Assembly (NCBI GenBank): GCA_029556045.1
Contig: JAKQGS010000044.1
Span: forward strand, 1 to 23,290
Origin: Pseudomonadota bacterium
Lineage (GTDB): Bacteria > Bdellovibrionota > Oligoflexia > Oligoflexales > Oligoflexaceae
Direction: 5' to 3'
DNA: 23,290 nucleotides
The notes below the pieces were generated by a model. That model ran no database searches and was not told the origin of the DNA. It worked only from the letters and a program-made list of their open reading frames with translations. Positions 1-7,085 of the stretch are shown piece by piece. The position numbers were made by a program, and so were the translations under genes. Each line of letters opens with the position of its first letter. Positions within the stretch are counted from its first letter, which is position 1.

Positions 1-86
1 GGAACAGGCCGCTGCAAGCGCATTGTGAGGCTACAGGGCAGAGAAAGTGTTTGACCCCGGCGTGCAAACGATGTAGTAAGTTGTCT

Positions 87-103
87 CCCGTATTGCGGGT
101 TTT
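87..103 (+). terminator. weak hairpin in the rplS leader
   Basis: CCCG (87-90) pairs with CGGG (96-99) around a 5-nt loop, followed directly by TTTTAT. The four-pair stem is too short for a strong intrinsic terminator. It lies about 40 nt upstream of the rplS start, so it could be a weak attenuator, an mRNA processing site or chance. Nothing else is recognisable in bases 1-141 apart from the unresolved 3' end of an upstream gene. Confidence 0.2.
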
Positions 104-141
104 ATAAACGTAAGTTATCGATATTTATAGGTTTCATAGTC

Positions 142-525
142 ATGAAAAACAGCATCATCAGTGCATTTGAGAAAAAGATGTCCGCCAACGCTCCCGAAAT
201 GCCCAAGTTTCGTGCTGGCGACACGGTTCGCGTGCACTACAAAATTCAAGAAGGTAGCGACGCTTCCAAATTTCGTCTTCAGCCGTTTGAAGGGGTGGTG
301 ATCCGCTTCAAAAAAGGCACCCATGAAGGGACCTTCACGGTTCGTAAAATCAGTGCCAATGGAATTGGTGTGGAGCGGGTTTTCCCCTTGTTCACCAGCC
401 AGATCGCCAAAGTCGAAGTACTGTCTTCCGGTGTGGTGCGTCGTGCCCGTCTCTACTACCTGCGTAACCTGACCGGTAAAGCCGCTCGTATCCGCAGCAC
501 CTTTATGGCTCGCTCAGAGGCGTAG
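142..525 (+). CDS. rplS: 50S ribosomal protein L19
   Basis: L19 sits at the 30S-50S interface of the 70S ribosome and contributes to an intersubunit bridge. The 127-aa product has the normal family length (about 115-130). It carries the conserved core in order: [16 protein letters not shown] near residues 24-39, the FEGVVI segment, the [20 protein letters not shown] stretch and the basic tail with [20 protein letters not shown]. The ATG at 142 gives an N-terminus of typical length (about 20 residues before the FRAGD block), although the upstream Shine-Dalgarno is weak. Upstream neighbours are normally rpsP, rimM and trmD, which lie off the left edge. The gene ends 33 bp before the stop of the convergent yraN, and its transcript probably terminates at the hairpin inside yraN (592-629). 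Identification is essentially certain. Confidence 0.98.
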   Translation: MKNSIISAFEKKMSANAPEMPKFRAGDTVRVHYKIQEGSDASKFRLQPFEGVVIRFKKGTHEGTFTVRKISANGIGVERVFPLFTSQIAKVEVLSSGVVRRARLYYLRNLTGKAARIRSTFMARSEA

Positions 526-558
526 AAGTCGTCGCACAAATCATTGTGAGACAGGCCA

Positions 559-975
559 CTAGTTGTCGTATCCAAGAATTGACTGATCTATCCCAAGGTT
601 TACATAGTAGGAAACCTTGGGATTTTTTTGTTCACCATCATATTCAAGGCAAGCCATGTCAAAGCGGATGGTCTCCGGCTGCAGATTTGATTCTTCAAGG
701 AATTTCAGGGCCCCTTTGAGGAGTGCCACTTTCTTGCGTTGGGGCAGCCGTTCTTCCAGGGGGCTGGTCCGGCTCCTGCATTCACGATAGCGACGGGTTT
801 TCACTTCTACGACGATCAGTGTGCCGCCCTTTTGGGCCAGGATGTCGAGTTCCGTGCTACGTCGGCGAAAGTTCCTGCGCAAAATGGTCCACCCCTGTTT
901 ATGCAACTGCTCACAAATATACTGTTCCCCGCGTTGCCCAAGGCTCATGGGAGATGTTTCTGGTGCAGGGGTCAT
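559..975 (-). CDS. yraN: YraN/UPF0102 family nuclease-like protein
   Basis: This is a 138-aa member of the UPF0102 (YraN) family, small proteins with a restriction-endonuclease-like fold whose cellular role is unresolved. The sequence shows the family signature: LGQRGEQYICEQLHKQGW (residues 12-29), then the acidic/basic putative active-site set with E42, D44 and E57-V-K59 in the block TELDILAQKGGTLIVVEVKT. Basic RRNFRRRS precedes it. The start at 975 overlaps the rnhB stop by the tetranucleotide ATGA, indicating translational coupling. A second Met at residue 10 is possible but lacks that coupling. It is the last gene of the trxA-rnhB-yraN operon. Its 3' end doubles as the template for an oppositely oriented terminator. 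Family assignment is firm; function is not. Confidence 0.93.
   Translation of the reverse strand: MTPAPETSPMSLGQRGEQYICEQLHKQGWTILRRNFRRRSTELDILAQKGGTLIVVEVKTRRYRECRSRTSPLEERLPQRKKVALLKGALKFLEESNLQPETIRFDMACLEYDGEQKNPKVSYYVNLGIDQSILGYDN
592..629 (+). terminator. intrinsic terminator for rplS, embedded in yraN
   Basis: A perfect 10-bp inverted repeat, CCCAAGGTTT (592-601) and AAACCTTGGG (612-621), encloses a 10-nt loop and is followed on the plus strand by A then seven T (623-629). This is a textbook Rho-independent terminator for rplS, about 65 nt after its stop. On the minus strand no T tract follows the stem, so it should not stop yraN transcription. The element lies wholly inside the yraN coding region. 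Confidence 0.88.
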
Positions 976-1613
976 GGGTGGGAGGATAATAGCAATTTAG
1001 CGACGGGTGCAAAGCTCTTGCGGTGCAAGGGGGTGATTCCATATTCCGTCATGGCGCTCATATGGGCTTTCGTGCCATATCCAACGTGAGAATCAAAACC
1101 ATAAACCGGGTAGAGAGTACTTTGCTCTCGCATGAAGTTATCCCGTGCTTCCTTGGCCACGATGGAGGCGGCGGCTATGGCGAAACAGAGGTTATCCCCG
1201 CCCACCACGCATTTTTGCGGCATGTTAATCCCGGAGATTTTTTGATTGCCGTCAACCAGTAGAAGATCGCCTTTGAATGGTAGATCCGCAATCGCCCGTT
1301 TCATGGCCAAAAAGGTCGCTTGTAGGATGCCCGTCTCGTCGATTTCATCCACGCTGGCTGTGGCAATGGCCTGGCCAATGGCTATATCCGCAATAACCGG
1401 AAGAATTTGCTGACGCTGGCGGCGAGAAAGGGTTTTCGAGTCCCTGATCAATTGACGTACGCCTGGTTCGAGTGCAATTATGCGTTCATAATCGAGTATG
1501 ACCGCCGCTGCGTAAACTGGGCCAGCCAAGCAGCCCCGGCCCACCTCGTCGACCCCAATGAGGTGCCGGTGGGACTGGCGCAGCTGGTTTTCAAAGGAAA
1601 CGTCGATTGTCAT
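972..1613 (-). CDS. rnhB: ribonuclease HII
   Basis: RNase HII cleaves the RNA strand of RNA-DNA hybrids and incises at single ribonucleotides in DNA (ribonucleotide excision repair). The 213-aa protein has the family's usual length. It shows IGVDEVGRG (D22 and E23 are metal ligands), LAGPVYAAAVIL, RDSKTLSRRQRQQI, LLVDGN with the third acidic residue, and the C-terminal SIVAKEARDNFM and HVGYGTKAHMSAM blocks followed by PLHRKSFAPV. The ATG at 1613 follows the trxA stop after one base, and its own stop overlaps the yraN start, so the three genes are tightly coupled. Nothing is truncated or missing. Confidence 0.97.
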   Translation of the reverse strand: MTIDVSFENQLRQSHRHLIGVDEVGRGCLAGPVYAAAVILDYERIIALEPGVRQLIRDSKTLSRRQRQQILPVIADIAIGQAIATASVDEIDETGILQATFLAMKRAIADLPFKGDLLLVDGNQKISGINMPQKCVVGGDNLCFAIAAASIVAKEARDNFMREQSTLYPVYGFDSHVGYGTKAHMSAMTEYGITPLHRKSFAPVAKLLLSSHP

Positions 1614-1614
1614 A

Positions 1615-1944
1615 TCAGCGGATCGTTTTGTTGATCAGGTCTTGCAGTTTAGCTTTAGGATGAGCTCCGACCAAGGCGTCTACCACTTTTCCGTCCTTGA
1701 TCATGACAAGATAGGGGATCGATCGCACCCCAAACTCGGCGGGAATATTAGCATTTTCGTCAACGTTCATTTTGGCGATCACGACCTTGCCTTGGTATTC
1801 TTCCGCCAAAGCCTCCAAGGTGGGACCGATGGCAAGGCAGGGCCCACACCAAGGCGCCCAAAAATCAACCAGGACTGGGACGGACGATTTAAGGACGGTA
1901 TTGTCGAAATCATTATCGCTAACGGCTTTTGTGAACTGCCCCAT
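1615..1944 (-). CDS. trxA: thioredoxin
   Basis: Cytosolic thioredoxin reduces protein disulfides (ribonucleotide reductase, PAPS reductase, Msr) with electrons from thioredoxin reductase. From the start chosen at 1944 the product is 109 aa, the same length as E. coli TrxA. The active site WCGPC has Cys33 and Cys36, preceded by VLVDFWAP. The buried Asp is D27, and the cis-proline lies in SIPYLVMI. After CGPC the sequence is LAIGP rather than the usual KMIAP, a minor departure. An upstream Met (2010) would add 22 residues with no family counterpart. The ATG at 1944 has GGGAG at suitable spacing, and a good promoter (1991-2021) would start transcription downstream of 2010. It is followed by rnhB after one base. 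Confidence 0.95.
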   Translation of the reverse strand: MGQFTKAVSDNDFDNTVLKSSVPVLVDFWAPWCGPCLAIGPTLEALAEEYQGKVVIAKMNVDENANIPAEFGVRSIPYLVMIKDGKVVDALVGAHPKAKLQDLINKTIR

Positions 1945-1990
1945 CTGCAAGGATCTCCCATCAATAAAAGCGAGGTTTGCCTGAGCCAAT

Positions 1991-2021
1991 ATTGTATTGG
2001 GCAGACACATCGATTTGTCAA
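1991..2021 (-). promoter_or_regulatory. internal sigma-70-type promoter for trxA-rnhB-yraN
   Basis: On the minus strand a consensus TTGACA (2021-2016) is followed after 19 nt by TACAAT (1996-1991), matching 5 of 6. The spacer is longer than the optimal 17. Predicted transcription would begin near 1984, giving an untranslated leader of about 40 nt before the trxA ATG at 1944. The -35 contains the TGA stop of the upstream 107-aa gene. This would let trxA be expressed independently of the two upstream genes. Confidence 0.5.
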
Positions 2022-2341
2022 AAACTTTCTTTAAAGCCAGCTAGGAAGTCGGTGGATTTGTCGCTTGATGACCGGAGTAGGTGGGATTTAATGCGCTTTA
2101 CCACCAATCTGTTTAATCCCTTAAGAGAGGGTGGCTGACTGCGATCCGCCTTGCTTGCGAAGTATTGAGGCATAACCTCGGAAAGGACCATGATCAGAGT
2201 GTCACGGGGGACCAGTGCCAGCCAACTATCGATAAGGAAAAATTCGGAATAGGGAAGAAAAAGGCCTTTTTGCCGGTATTCAAGGATGTATTGCACAACC
2301 ATTTGTCGATCCGACATTTGCTCGAAATTCATGACGGTCAT
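2018..2341 (-). CDS. hypothetical protein, 107 aa
   Basis: I do not recognise this protein. It is predicted mostly helical and soluble with no signal peptide. A hydrophobic/aromatic centre ([19 protein letters not shown], about residues 26-44) resembles the helix-turn pattern seen in small helical domains but matches no family I can name. The C-terminal third is basic and serine-rich ([15 protein letters not shown]). Its start overlaps the stop of the receiver-like gene by ATGA, and there is no competing long reading frame. It therefore very probably is translated and functionally paired with that gene. A second Met at residue 9 is possible. A trxA promoter overlaps its stop codon. Confidence 0.75.
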   Translation of the reverse strand: MTVMNFEQMSDRQMVVQYILEYRQKGLFLPYSEFFLIDSWLALVPRDTLIMVLSEVMPQYFASKADRSQPPSLKGLNRLVVKRIKSHLLRSSSDKSTDFLAGFKESF

Positions 2342-2877
2342 GAAGAGCGATCTCCCTTGTGCAAGCCGGTTCGATGCAGTCTTTGTTCGATTTCTTCGAG
2401 CCTGTGTACCATATCCCGGAGTTGTTTGTCATAACGGAAAATTTCGTGCAAATGATCGTGTATTCTCAGTAGGTTGGCAGTGCGAATTGCCAGCGAATCC
2501 AGCTGGGAAGGTGCTACAAAATCAAAATACCAGTTTTCGGCCACGATATCCTGAAATTGATCGACAATGGCGGCAAATCCAATGTCCGTCAGTACCAAAG
2601 CTGGTGGTTTGATCTGATTTTGAGCGGGTATGCGGATTTTGATGCGATTGAGCCATGCCAGTAGTTCGTTTTCCGGCACTTGATTCGCAGCGATTATCAG
2701 GAGATCGCAGGGAGCAAATGCGGGGTCTTCAAGGTTCCTCAGACGTACAAATTCAATGTCGCCAAATCGCTTCAGTTGCTGTTCAAACGCAATTTTGGTT
2801 GGGCCACTGAGATGTCGTTCGCTGTCCCAATAACAAACCCGTTTATTTTGTCGAAAAATCGTTGACGCAGGGGTCAT
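2338..2877 (-). CDS. degenerate receiver-like protein with C-terminal coiled coil
   Basis: This 179-aa soluble protein has no exact identification. Its pattern of strands and helices resembles a response-regulator receiver domain: RVCYWDSE (13-20) as strand 1, CDLLIIAANQVPE (57-69) as strand 3, PALVLTDIG (92-100) as strand 4, and YFDFVAPSQLDSLAIRTANL (117-136) as strand 5 and helix 5, like the usual D-F-V-P-L-R-LL pattern. Where a phosphorylatable Asp should end strand 3 there is Ala, so if the fold is right the domain cannot be phosphorylated in the standard way. Residues 141-170 form a charged amphipathic helix, likely a coiled coil for dimerisation. It is the first gene of the operon, with an AAGGGA ribosome-binding site somewhat far (11 nt) from the ATG. 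The fold assignment is an inference. Confidence 0.7.
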   Translation of the reverse strand: MTPASTIFRQNKRVCYWDSERHLSGPTKIAFEQQLKRFGDIEFVRLRNLEDPAFAPCDLLIIAANQVPENELLAWLNRIKIRIPAQNQIKPPALVLTDIGFAAIVDQFQDIVAENWYFDFVAPSQLDSLAIRTANLLRIHDHLHEIFRYDKQLRDMVHRLEEIEQRLHRTGLHKGDRSS

Positions 2878-2896
2878 GGTTATTCACGTCCCTTTC

Positions 2897-2949
2897 TTCT
2901 CATCAGGAATGATCTATCCTATAATAACTGGAAGCCACATATAAATCGA
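2897..2949. promoter_or_regulatory. divergent promoters with overlapping -10 elements
   Basis: For the rightward operon, TTCTCA (2897-2902), 17 nt, then a consensus TATAAT (2920-2925). For the leftward operon, TCGATT (2949-2944), 17 nt, then TATTAT (2926-2921). The two -10 hexamers are offset by one base on opposite strands. The whole intergenic region between the two start codons is only 84 bp, so polymerase binding in the two directions should be mutually exclusive. The rightward promoter is the stronger match; the leftward -35 is weak (3 of 6). Confidence 0.45.
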
Positions 2950-2961
2950 GGAGCCTTTGCC

Positions 2962-3987
2962 ATGATTCAAGTCAACGCCAAAGCCCCAACCCGAGTTGAC
3001 TTGGGAGGCGGTACTTTGGACATGACGATGCTGCATCAGATCCTCGATCACAAGACGACGGTTAACGTGGCGGTTTCCGTTGAAGCGGAAGTGGAGGTCA
3101 CCACCTCCGGGACCGACTGCTTCGAGGTGATCAGTGAAGATCAGAATCTGCGCTTGAATGGCTCGTTTGCAGAGGTCACCGCCTCCCAAAGTCTGCCGTT
3201 GGTTGGGCTATTGCTGCGTCATTTGTGGAAACCCGATTTGCCGCCCCTGCGCATATTGTCGCGAGCGCAGTCACCCGCAGGAGCGGGAATGGGGGGATCC
3301 TCCTGTCTGTCCATCGTTCTGACGGGTGCTTTGGCCAAAGCTCGCGGCCTGGTGGAATCCTTTCGTTTCGATGACGATTATGCTTTGGTGGAATTTGTGA
3401 AAGATATCGAGACATACCTGATCCGGGTGCCCACAGGATGCCAGGATTATTGGGGTGCCGTGCGGGGAGGGGTCAACATCATATCGTTTCCTCCCGGAGG
3501 GGCCGTTGTCAAAACCCTAGAATCGACCGACATCCCCGAGCAGCTTGGGGAACGTATGGTGTTATGTTATTCGGGGAAATCCCGGGCTTCCGCAACCAAT
3601 AATTGGCAGATCTTCAAAAAAGCATTTGAGGGTGACGGGGAAATCATCCGCAAATTAAACCGCATTGGAGTATTGGCGGAAAGCCTGGCCAGGCACATGA
3701 TTGCTGGGGATCTGGAGGCGGCTCTGCATGACTCCCTGCAGGAGTGGCAGGTCCGCCGCGAAATATGGCCGGACATTGTCACTGTGGAAACCCTGCGGTT
3801 AGAAAAAGCAGCCGCGCAAGCGGGAGCCGATTTTTCCCGTGTGTGCGGTGCCGGAGGCGGTGGCGTCATGGCTATTTTCACACCGCCGACGCGAAGATCC
3901 GCCGTTGTGACGGCACTGAAAAACGCCGGAGGTGTCATTCTCAGTGGAGGCCCCACCAGGCAGGGCCTGCGGGTTAACGGTCAGTGA
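2962..3987 (+). CDS. GHMP-family sugar kinase (HddA/galactokinase-like)
   Basis: GHMP kinases phosphorylate small sugar or mevalonate-type substrates with ATP. The 341-aa protein shows all three GHMP motifs: N-terminal KAPTRVDLGGGTLDM (7-21), the phosphate-binding loop SPAGAGMGGSSCLS (104-117), and C-terminal VCGAGGGGVMAIF (294-306). The segment VPTGCQDYWGAVRGG places the probable catalytic base at D162. The APxRVxxGGG opening and xxQDxxxAxxGG block resemble D-glycero-D-manno-heptose 7-phosphate kinase (HddA) and fucokinase-type enzymes more than true galactokinases. I cannot fix the substrate. A GAGGAG ribosome-binding site precedes the ATG. It is first in an operon with a ferredoxin and a lytic transglycosylase, so a sugar from envelope or cell-wall metabolism is a reasonable guess, but only a guess. 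Confidence 0.85.
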   Translation: MIQVNAKAPTRVDLGGGTLDMTMLHQILDHKTTVNVAVSVEAEVEVTTSGTDCFEVISEDQNLRLNGSFAEVTASQSLPLVGLLLRHLWKPDLPPLRILSRAQSPAGAGMGGSSCLSIVLTGALAKARGLVESFRFDDDYALVEFVKDIETYLIRVPTGCQDYWGAVRGGVNIISFPPGGAVVKTLESTDIPEQLGERMVLCYSGKSRASATNNWQIFKKAFEGDGEIIRKLNRIGVLAESLARHMIAGDLEAALHDSLQEWQVRREIWPDIVTVETLRLEKAAAQAGADFSRVCGAGGGGVMAIFTPPTRRSAVVTALKNAGGVILSGGPTRQGLRVNGQ

Positions 3988-4005
3988 GGGTGGAAAGGAA
4001 TTCTC

Positions 4006-4389
4006 ATGTTACCAAGCGACAAGATGGTCGAAAAACTGAATCTGAATGGATATTCCAGGCATTTCCTGATTTGTGTGGGACCAAAATGCTGTCAGGAGGA
4101 CAAAGGGAGGCGCCTTTGGGATTACGTTAAAAAGCGGTTTTCTGAGCTTAAATTGTCCAATACCCAAATGGCGCCGGTGCTGCGCTCCAAAGTAGGATGT
4201 CTCAGGGTCTGTTGTGACGGCCCGATCGCCGTGGTGTATCCTGAAGGGACCTGGTATCGCCAGCTGGATGAAAATGCGATTGAGGAAATCATGGCCCAAC
4301 ATTTGATTGGGGGTGTGCCGGTTGAAAAATACCGTTTTGCCCAGAGTCATGTGGACAAATTTGAAAATACCGCTTTGGAGATCCCATGA
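4006..4389 (+). CDS. [2Fe-2S] thioredoxin-like ferredoxin
   Basis: This is a 127-aa member of the thioredoxin-fold [2Fe-2S] ferredoxins (COG3411 type), small cytosolic electron carriers. The pattern is visible as HFLICVGPKCCQEDKG (C23, C28, C29) and VGCLRVCCDGPIAVVYPEG (C65, C69, C70), then WY and an EEIMAQHLIGG helix. The four cluster ligands are probably C23, C28, C65 and C69, with C29 and C70 as extra cysteines. The start at 4006 has GGAAAGGA at good spacing. An ATG at 4024 is a weaker alternative. It follows the kinase by 18 nt and overlaps the transglycosylase start by ATGA, so the three are one transcription unit. Its redox partner is not evident in the window. Confidence 0.85.
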   Translation: MLPSDKMVEKLNLNGYSRHFLICVGPKCCQEDKGRRLWDYVKKRFSELKLSNTQMAPVLRSKVGCLRVCCDGPIAVVYPEGTWYRQLDENAIEEIMAQHLIGGVPVEKYRFAQSHVDKFENTALEIP

Positions 4390-6773
4390 AGTCATTCAGA
4401 GTGGTGTTGGGCAATATGATACATAAGTTTGTTGCGGTCACCTTGACCATGGCGGCCTGCGCCAAAGACCAGCCGATTCCCGAGATTGAAATACATGCAA
4501 CGCCGGTGACTGCGGAACCTCAGGGTTCCAAAGCTCAGGAAATCTTCCGGCTTGATGCCCTGTTGAAAAAAGATCCAGCTCGGCGTCAGCTGCTGGCGGA
4601 TCTTACCGAAATCATCAAAGCTCAATCATTCGAGGAGAGAGAAGATTGGCGACAGGCCAGGCAAGCGTGGTTGAATGCCATGACTAAGAGTACGGGATTG
4701 TTTGCTGAAGCGGCTTTTAAACGGTGGGTGCGCGCTCATGCAAAGGCTTTAGACTTAAAATTCGACAAGGTCGTCTTGGCGTCCCTTCTCCTGACGGAAA
4801 CAGACAACGGTCAAAAGTCGGAGTATATGCGCACCCAAGGTCTGGCCGATCCAATCAAACTGCAGAGTATGCTGCAAAATTTCACAGAACTCGATGTGGA
4901 TCTACGCCCCATCCTGCGTGAGGAGCAAGCTCCTTTTATACCCGGTGGTCCGATTCCATCCGAAGAAGACCCCCAGCTACTGAAAACCTCGCAATCTTAT
5001 TGTCTTGCGAAGGATGACCAACGTCACATCTGGAAGCCATGGGTTGATCGATTAAATTCGGGTATGAAACGGTTTTGGCAGGCACGCGTGGCAGAATGTT
5101 CGGGTGACTTGGCGCAAGCATTAGCGCTGTATAATTCCGCATCGTTGAAGCTTGGCCGAAGCCGTAAAAGTGCCTCCATGGGCGTGGTGGCTGCTGAACG
5201 CGTCGTGGATCTCTATAAACAGCTCGGTCTGCGGGAGGAAATGCCCAATGCCTATATTCAACTTATGCGAGCCTTTGAGAAACCAGGCGTCACAGGTAAA
5301 AATTATGGTGAGGATGACATCACTTTTAAAATTCGCCATGCCAATGCCGCGCTCTACGCTGCGCGTTATCGTGCTCTTGTGGCTGACTATATAAATGCCA
5401 AGAGTTATGTTCAGGATGGTGTGGATATCCTGAACCTGTTGACGAAGCAGCAGGCAGAACTTCTTAACAGGAGCCACCGAAAGCAGATCATGGAGCTGCG
5501 GGCTGATGCTCATCATATTCTGGCGTTTCGCATCGCTCTGGAGCAAGGGGATTTGAATGCAGCCAAGTCATTAAGCCGGGCCGCACTTGAGATTCCGGAC
5601 CTAAGCCCGGAGTGGAAAGAACGGTTTGCGTGGAATCATGCATTATATGATTACAAGGCCGGGAATTTCAAAGATGCGGCTGCTGATTGGCAAAACATGA
5701 TCACGTCAAAAACCGATGAAGTTCGGGAAAAATCCTATTTTTGGGCGGCTCGGGCTCTGGAAAAAATGGGTGACAGGCTTCAGGCGCAAAATAATTTGAA
5801 TAAACTGCGAGAGGAGTTTCCACTTGGTTTTTATTCGGTGAGTGGCGTACCTCTGGCGGGTATGGAAGATGGTGAGACGGAATGGCATGCTGATTTTCAA
5901 GCGGCTTCGGCGATGGAAAAAACCATTGCTGATGCGGATAACTATGGCCTTGGTTCATTCCGCTCCGAGCGCGAATCCGCCCGCCTGCTCCTACGGGCCG
6001 AATTGATGGTTGCGGCAAGAGCCGGAGAATGGGCATCGCTGGCGGTTAAGGAATTGCTACGTTCAAGTCGCAAAAAATTCCCCATGAAAAATCATATCCC
6101 CCCGTATGTTTATATGTCACGCCTCCTGCACGAAGCCGGCGATTACTTCGGAGCAATCGCCCTCTCGGCTGAAATGGCAGTGGTCTTTCCCGGTTTTTGG
6201 AAGGATTATCCGGAGCAAATTCTCATATATTACCCACGACCCTTCGCGGATTTCTTTGACTCATCAGCCCGTCAATATGGAATGGAAAAGGAAGTCCTCT
6301 ACGGCATTTCACGGCAGGAAAGCGGTTTTCGCAAAGATGTAAAGAGTCCAGCTGATGCCTATGGTCTGATGCAACTGATTGTTCCCACAGCCGAGCGGAT
6401 GATTCGGCTAGAAGGTGGCGAAACAGACAATATGCCAGACCGACTGCGGCAGCCAGCCACCAATATCAAAGCCGGGGCTGCCTATCTCAACCTCCTGACA
6501 AAGCGCTACTCTGACAAACTCCCCTCCGTTTTTGCGGCATATAATGCCGGTGAATATGTTGTGGATATCTGGCAAACACGACGGGCTCAGGAAGACCCCT
6601 TGCTGTGGATCGAGTTCATTCCCTTTCTCGAAACTAAGACTTATGTGAAAAAGGTTTGGGGAAACCATCATATTTACAAGTATATCAATGGGCATAGTGG
6701 TCAGCTGGAGGCTCGGCTCAGGAAGTGGCAGGAATTAACTGTTCAAGAAATAGGCAAAGATCCCATGATGTAG
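4386..6773 (+). CDS. soluble-type lytic murein transglycosylase (Slt70-like), probable lipoprotein
   Basis: This enzyme cleaves the MurNAc-GlcNAc bond of peptidoglycan, producing 1,6-anhydroMurNAc ends. The 795-aa protein begins with a signal sequence ending near TLTMAAC, so Cys25 may be lipid-modified. The -3 residue is Met, so the lipobox is imperfect. A long helical, TPR-like region (about 60-600) resembles the ring-forming superhelix of Slt70; for example WQNMITSKTDEVREKSYFWA is typical. The C-terminal SLT domain (about 620-780) has ISRQESGF with catalytic Glu645, AYGLMQL, AAYNAGE and the late ETKTYVKKV block. It is longer than E. coli Slt (about 645 aa), mainly because of the helical part. 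The start overlaps the ferredoxin stop by ATGA and has GGAG 5 nt upstream. No terminator is evident right after the stop. Confidence 0.93.
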   Translation: MKSFRVVLGNMIHKFVAVTLTMAACAKDQPIPEIEIHATPVTAEPQGSKAQEIFRLDALLKKDPARRQLLADLTEIIKAQSFEEREDWRQARQAWLNAMTKSTGLFAEAAFKRWVRAHAKALDLKFDKVVLASLLLTETDNGQKSEYMRTQGLADPIKLQSMLQNFTELDVDLRPILREEQAPFIPGGPIPSEEDPQLLKTSQSYCLAKDDQRHIWKPWVDRLNSGMKRFWQARVAECSGDLAQALALYNSASLKLGRSRKSASMGVVAAERVVDLYKQLGLREEMPNAYIQLMRAFEKPGVTGKNYGEDDITFKIRHANAALYAARYRALVADYINAKSYVQDGVDILNLLTKQQAELLNRSHRKQIMELRADAHHILAFRIALEQGDLNAAKSLSRAALEIPDLSPEWKERFAWNHALYDYKAGNFKDAAADWQNMITSKTDEVREKSYFWAARALEKMGDRLQAQNNLNKLREEFPLGFYSVSGVPLAGMEDGETEWHADFQAASAMEKTIADADNYGLGSFRSERESARLLLRAELMVAARAGEWASLAVKELLRSSRKKFPMKNHIPPYVYMSRLLHEAGDYFGAIALSAEMAVVFPGFWKDYPEQILIYYPRPFADFFDSSARQYGMEKEVLYGISRQESGFRKDVKSPADAYGLMQLIVPTAERMIRLEGGETDNMPDRLRQPATNIKAGAAYLNLLTKRYSDKLPSVFAAYNAGEYVVDIWQTRRAQEDPLLWIEFIPFLETKTYVKKVWGNHHIYKYINGHSGQLEARLRKWQELTVQEIGKDPMM

Positions 6774-6924
6774 GTCGGTCCTTTCCCCAGATTGTCGATG
6801 GCGTGAAATGAACTTCTTCGATGGCGCCAAATTGCACTTTCACCAGGGGTGGGGGTCGTGGTAAAAGTGAGTTCAAATTTCCGGCTTGGCCGGGTGCCTG
6901 TTTGATCGAGTAAGGGGATGTGGA

Positions 6925-7071
6925 ATGGCGGATCATAAAGCAGTTAATCGCGATTTAAGCAAAGAAGCCACCGGATGGCTCAGTTTGATATTTATCATGT
7001 TTTTGTTTCCCGCGTTGTTTTTCTTCTGCGTCTTTTTCCCAATCTGGATGGGTTGGGCTTCTCCCTATTGA
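6925..7071 (+). CDS. small single-pass membrane protein, 48 aa
   Basis: I do not recognise a family. The product has a short charged N-terminus (MADHKAVNRDLSKEATG), a single hydrophobic segment of about 25 residues rich in Phe (residues 18-42) and the tail WMGWASPY. A strong AAGGGG ribosome-binding site lies 7 nt before the ATG, and a terminator follows within 30 nt, so the unit looks real. In-frame extension upstream to 6886 adds non-conserved-looking residues and lacks such a site. Because cyoE lies just downstream, it could be a small respiratory-complex accessory subunit, but no sequence motif proves this. The 150 bp before it hold only a short CCGGC-TTG-GCCGG hairpin (6881-6893) and no clear promoter. 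Confidence 0.6.
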   Translation: MADHKAVNRDLSKEATGWLSLIFIMFLFPALFFFCVFFPIWMGWASPY

Positions 7072-7085
7072 TTGGGGCTGTAATA

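Noticed and set aside
1..79. 3' end of trmD or another upstream gene
   Set aside because: All three plus-strand frames are open for a while (one ends at 26-28 after EQAAASAL, another at 52-54). Too few codons remain to decide which is real.
1945..2010. N-terminal extension of thioredoxin to an upstream Met
   Set aside because: It would lie upstream of the predicted transcription start, has no thioredoxin counterpart and is not a signal peptide.
6795..6826. Direct repeat TCGATGGCG (two copies, 23 bp apart)
   Set aside because: Nine bases in two copies without further structure; likely chance.
6718..6936. 72-codon minus-strand ORF across the slt end
   Set aside because: It partly overlaps the well-supported transglycosylase gene and shows no recognisable domain or ribosome-binding site.
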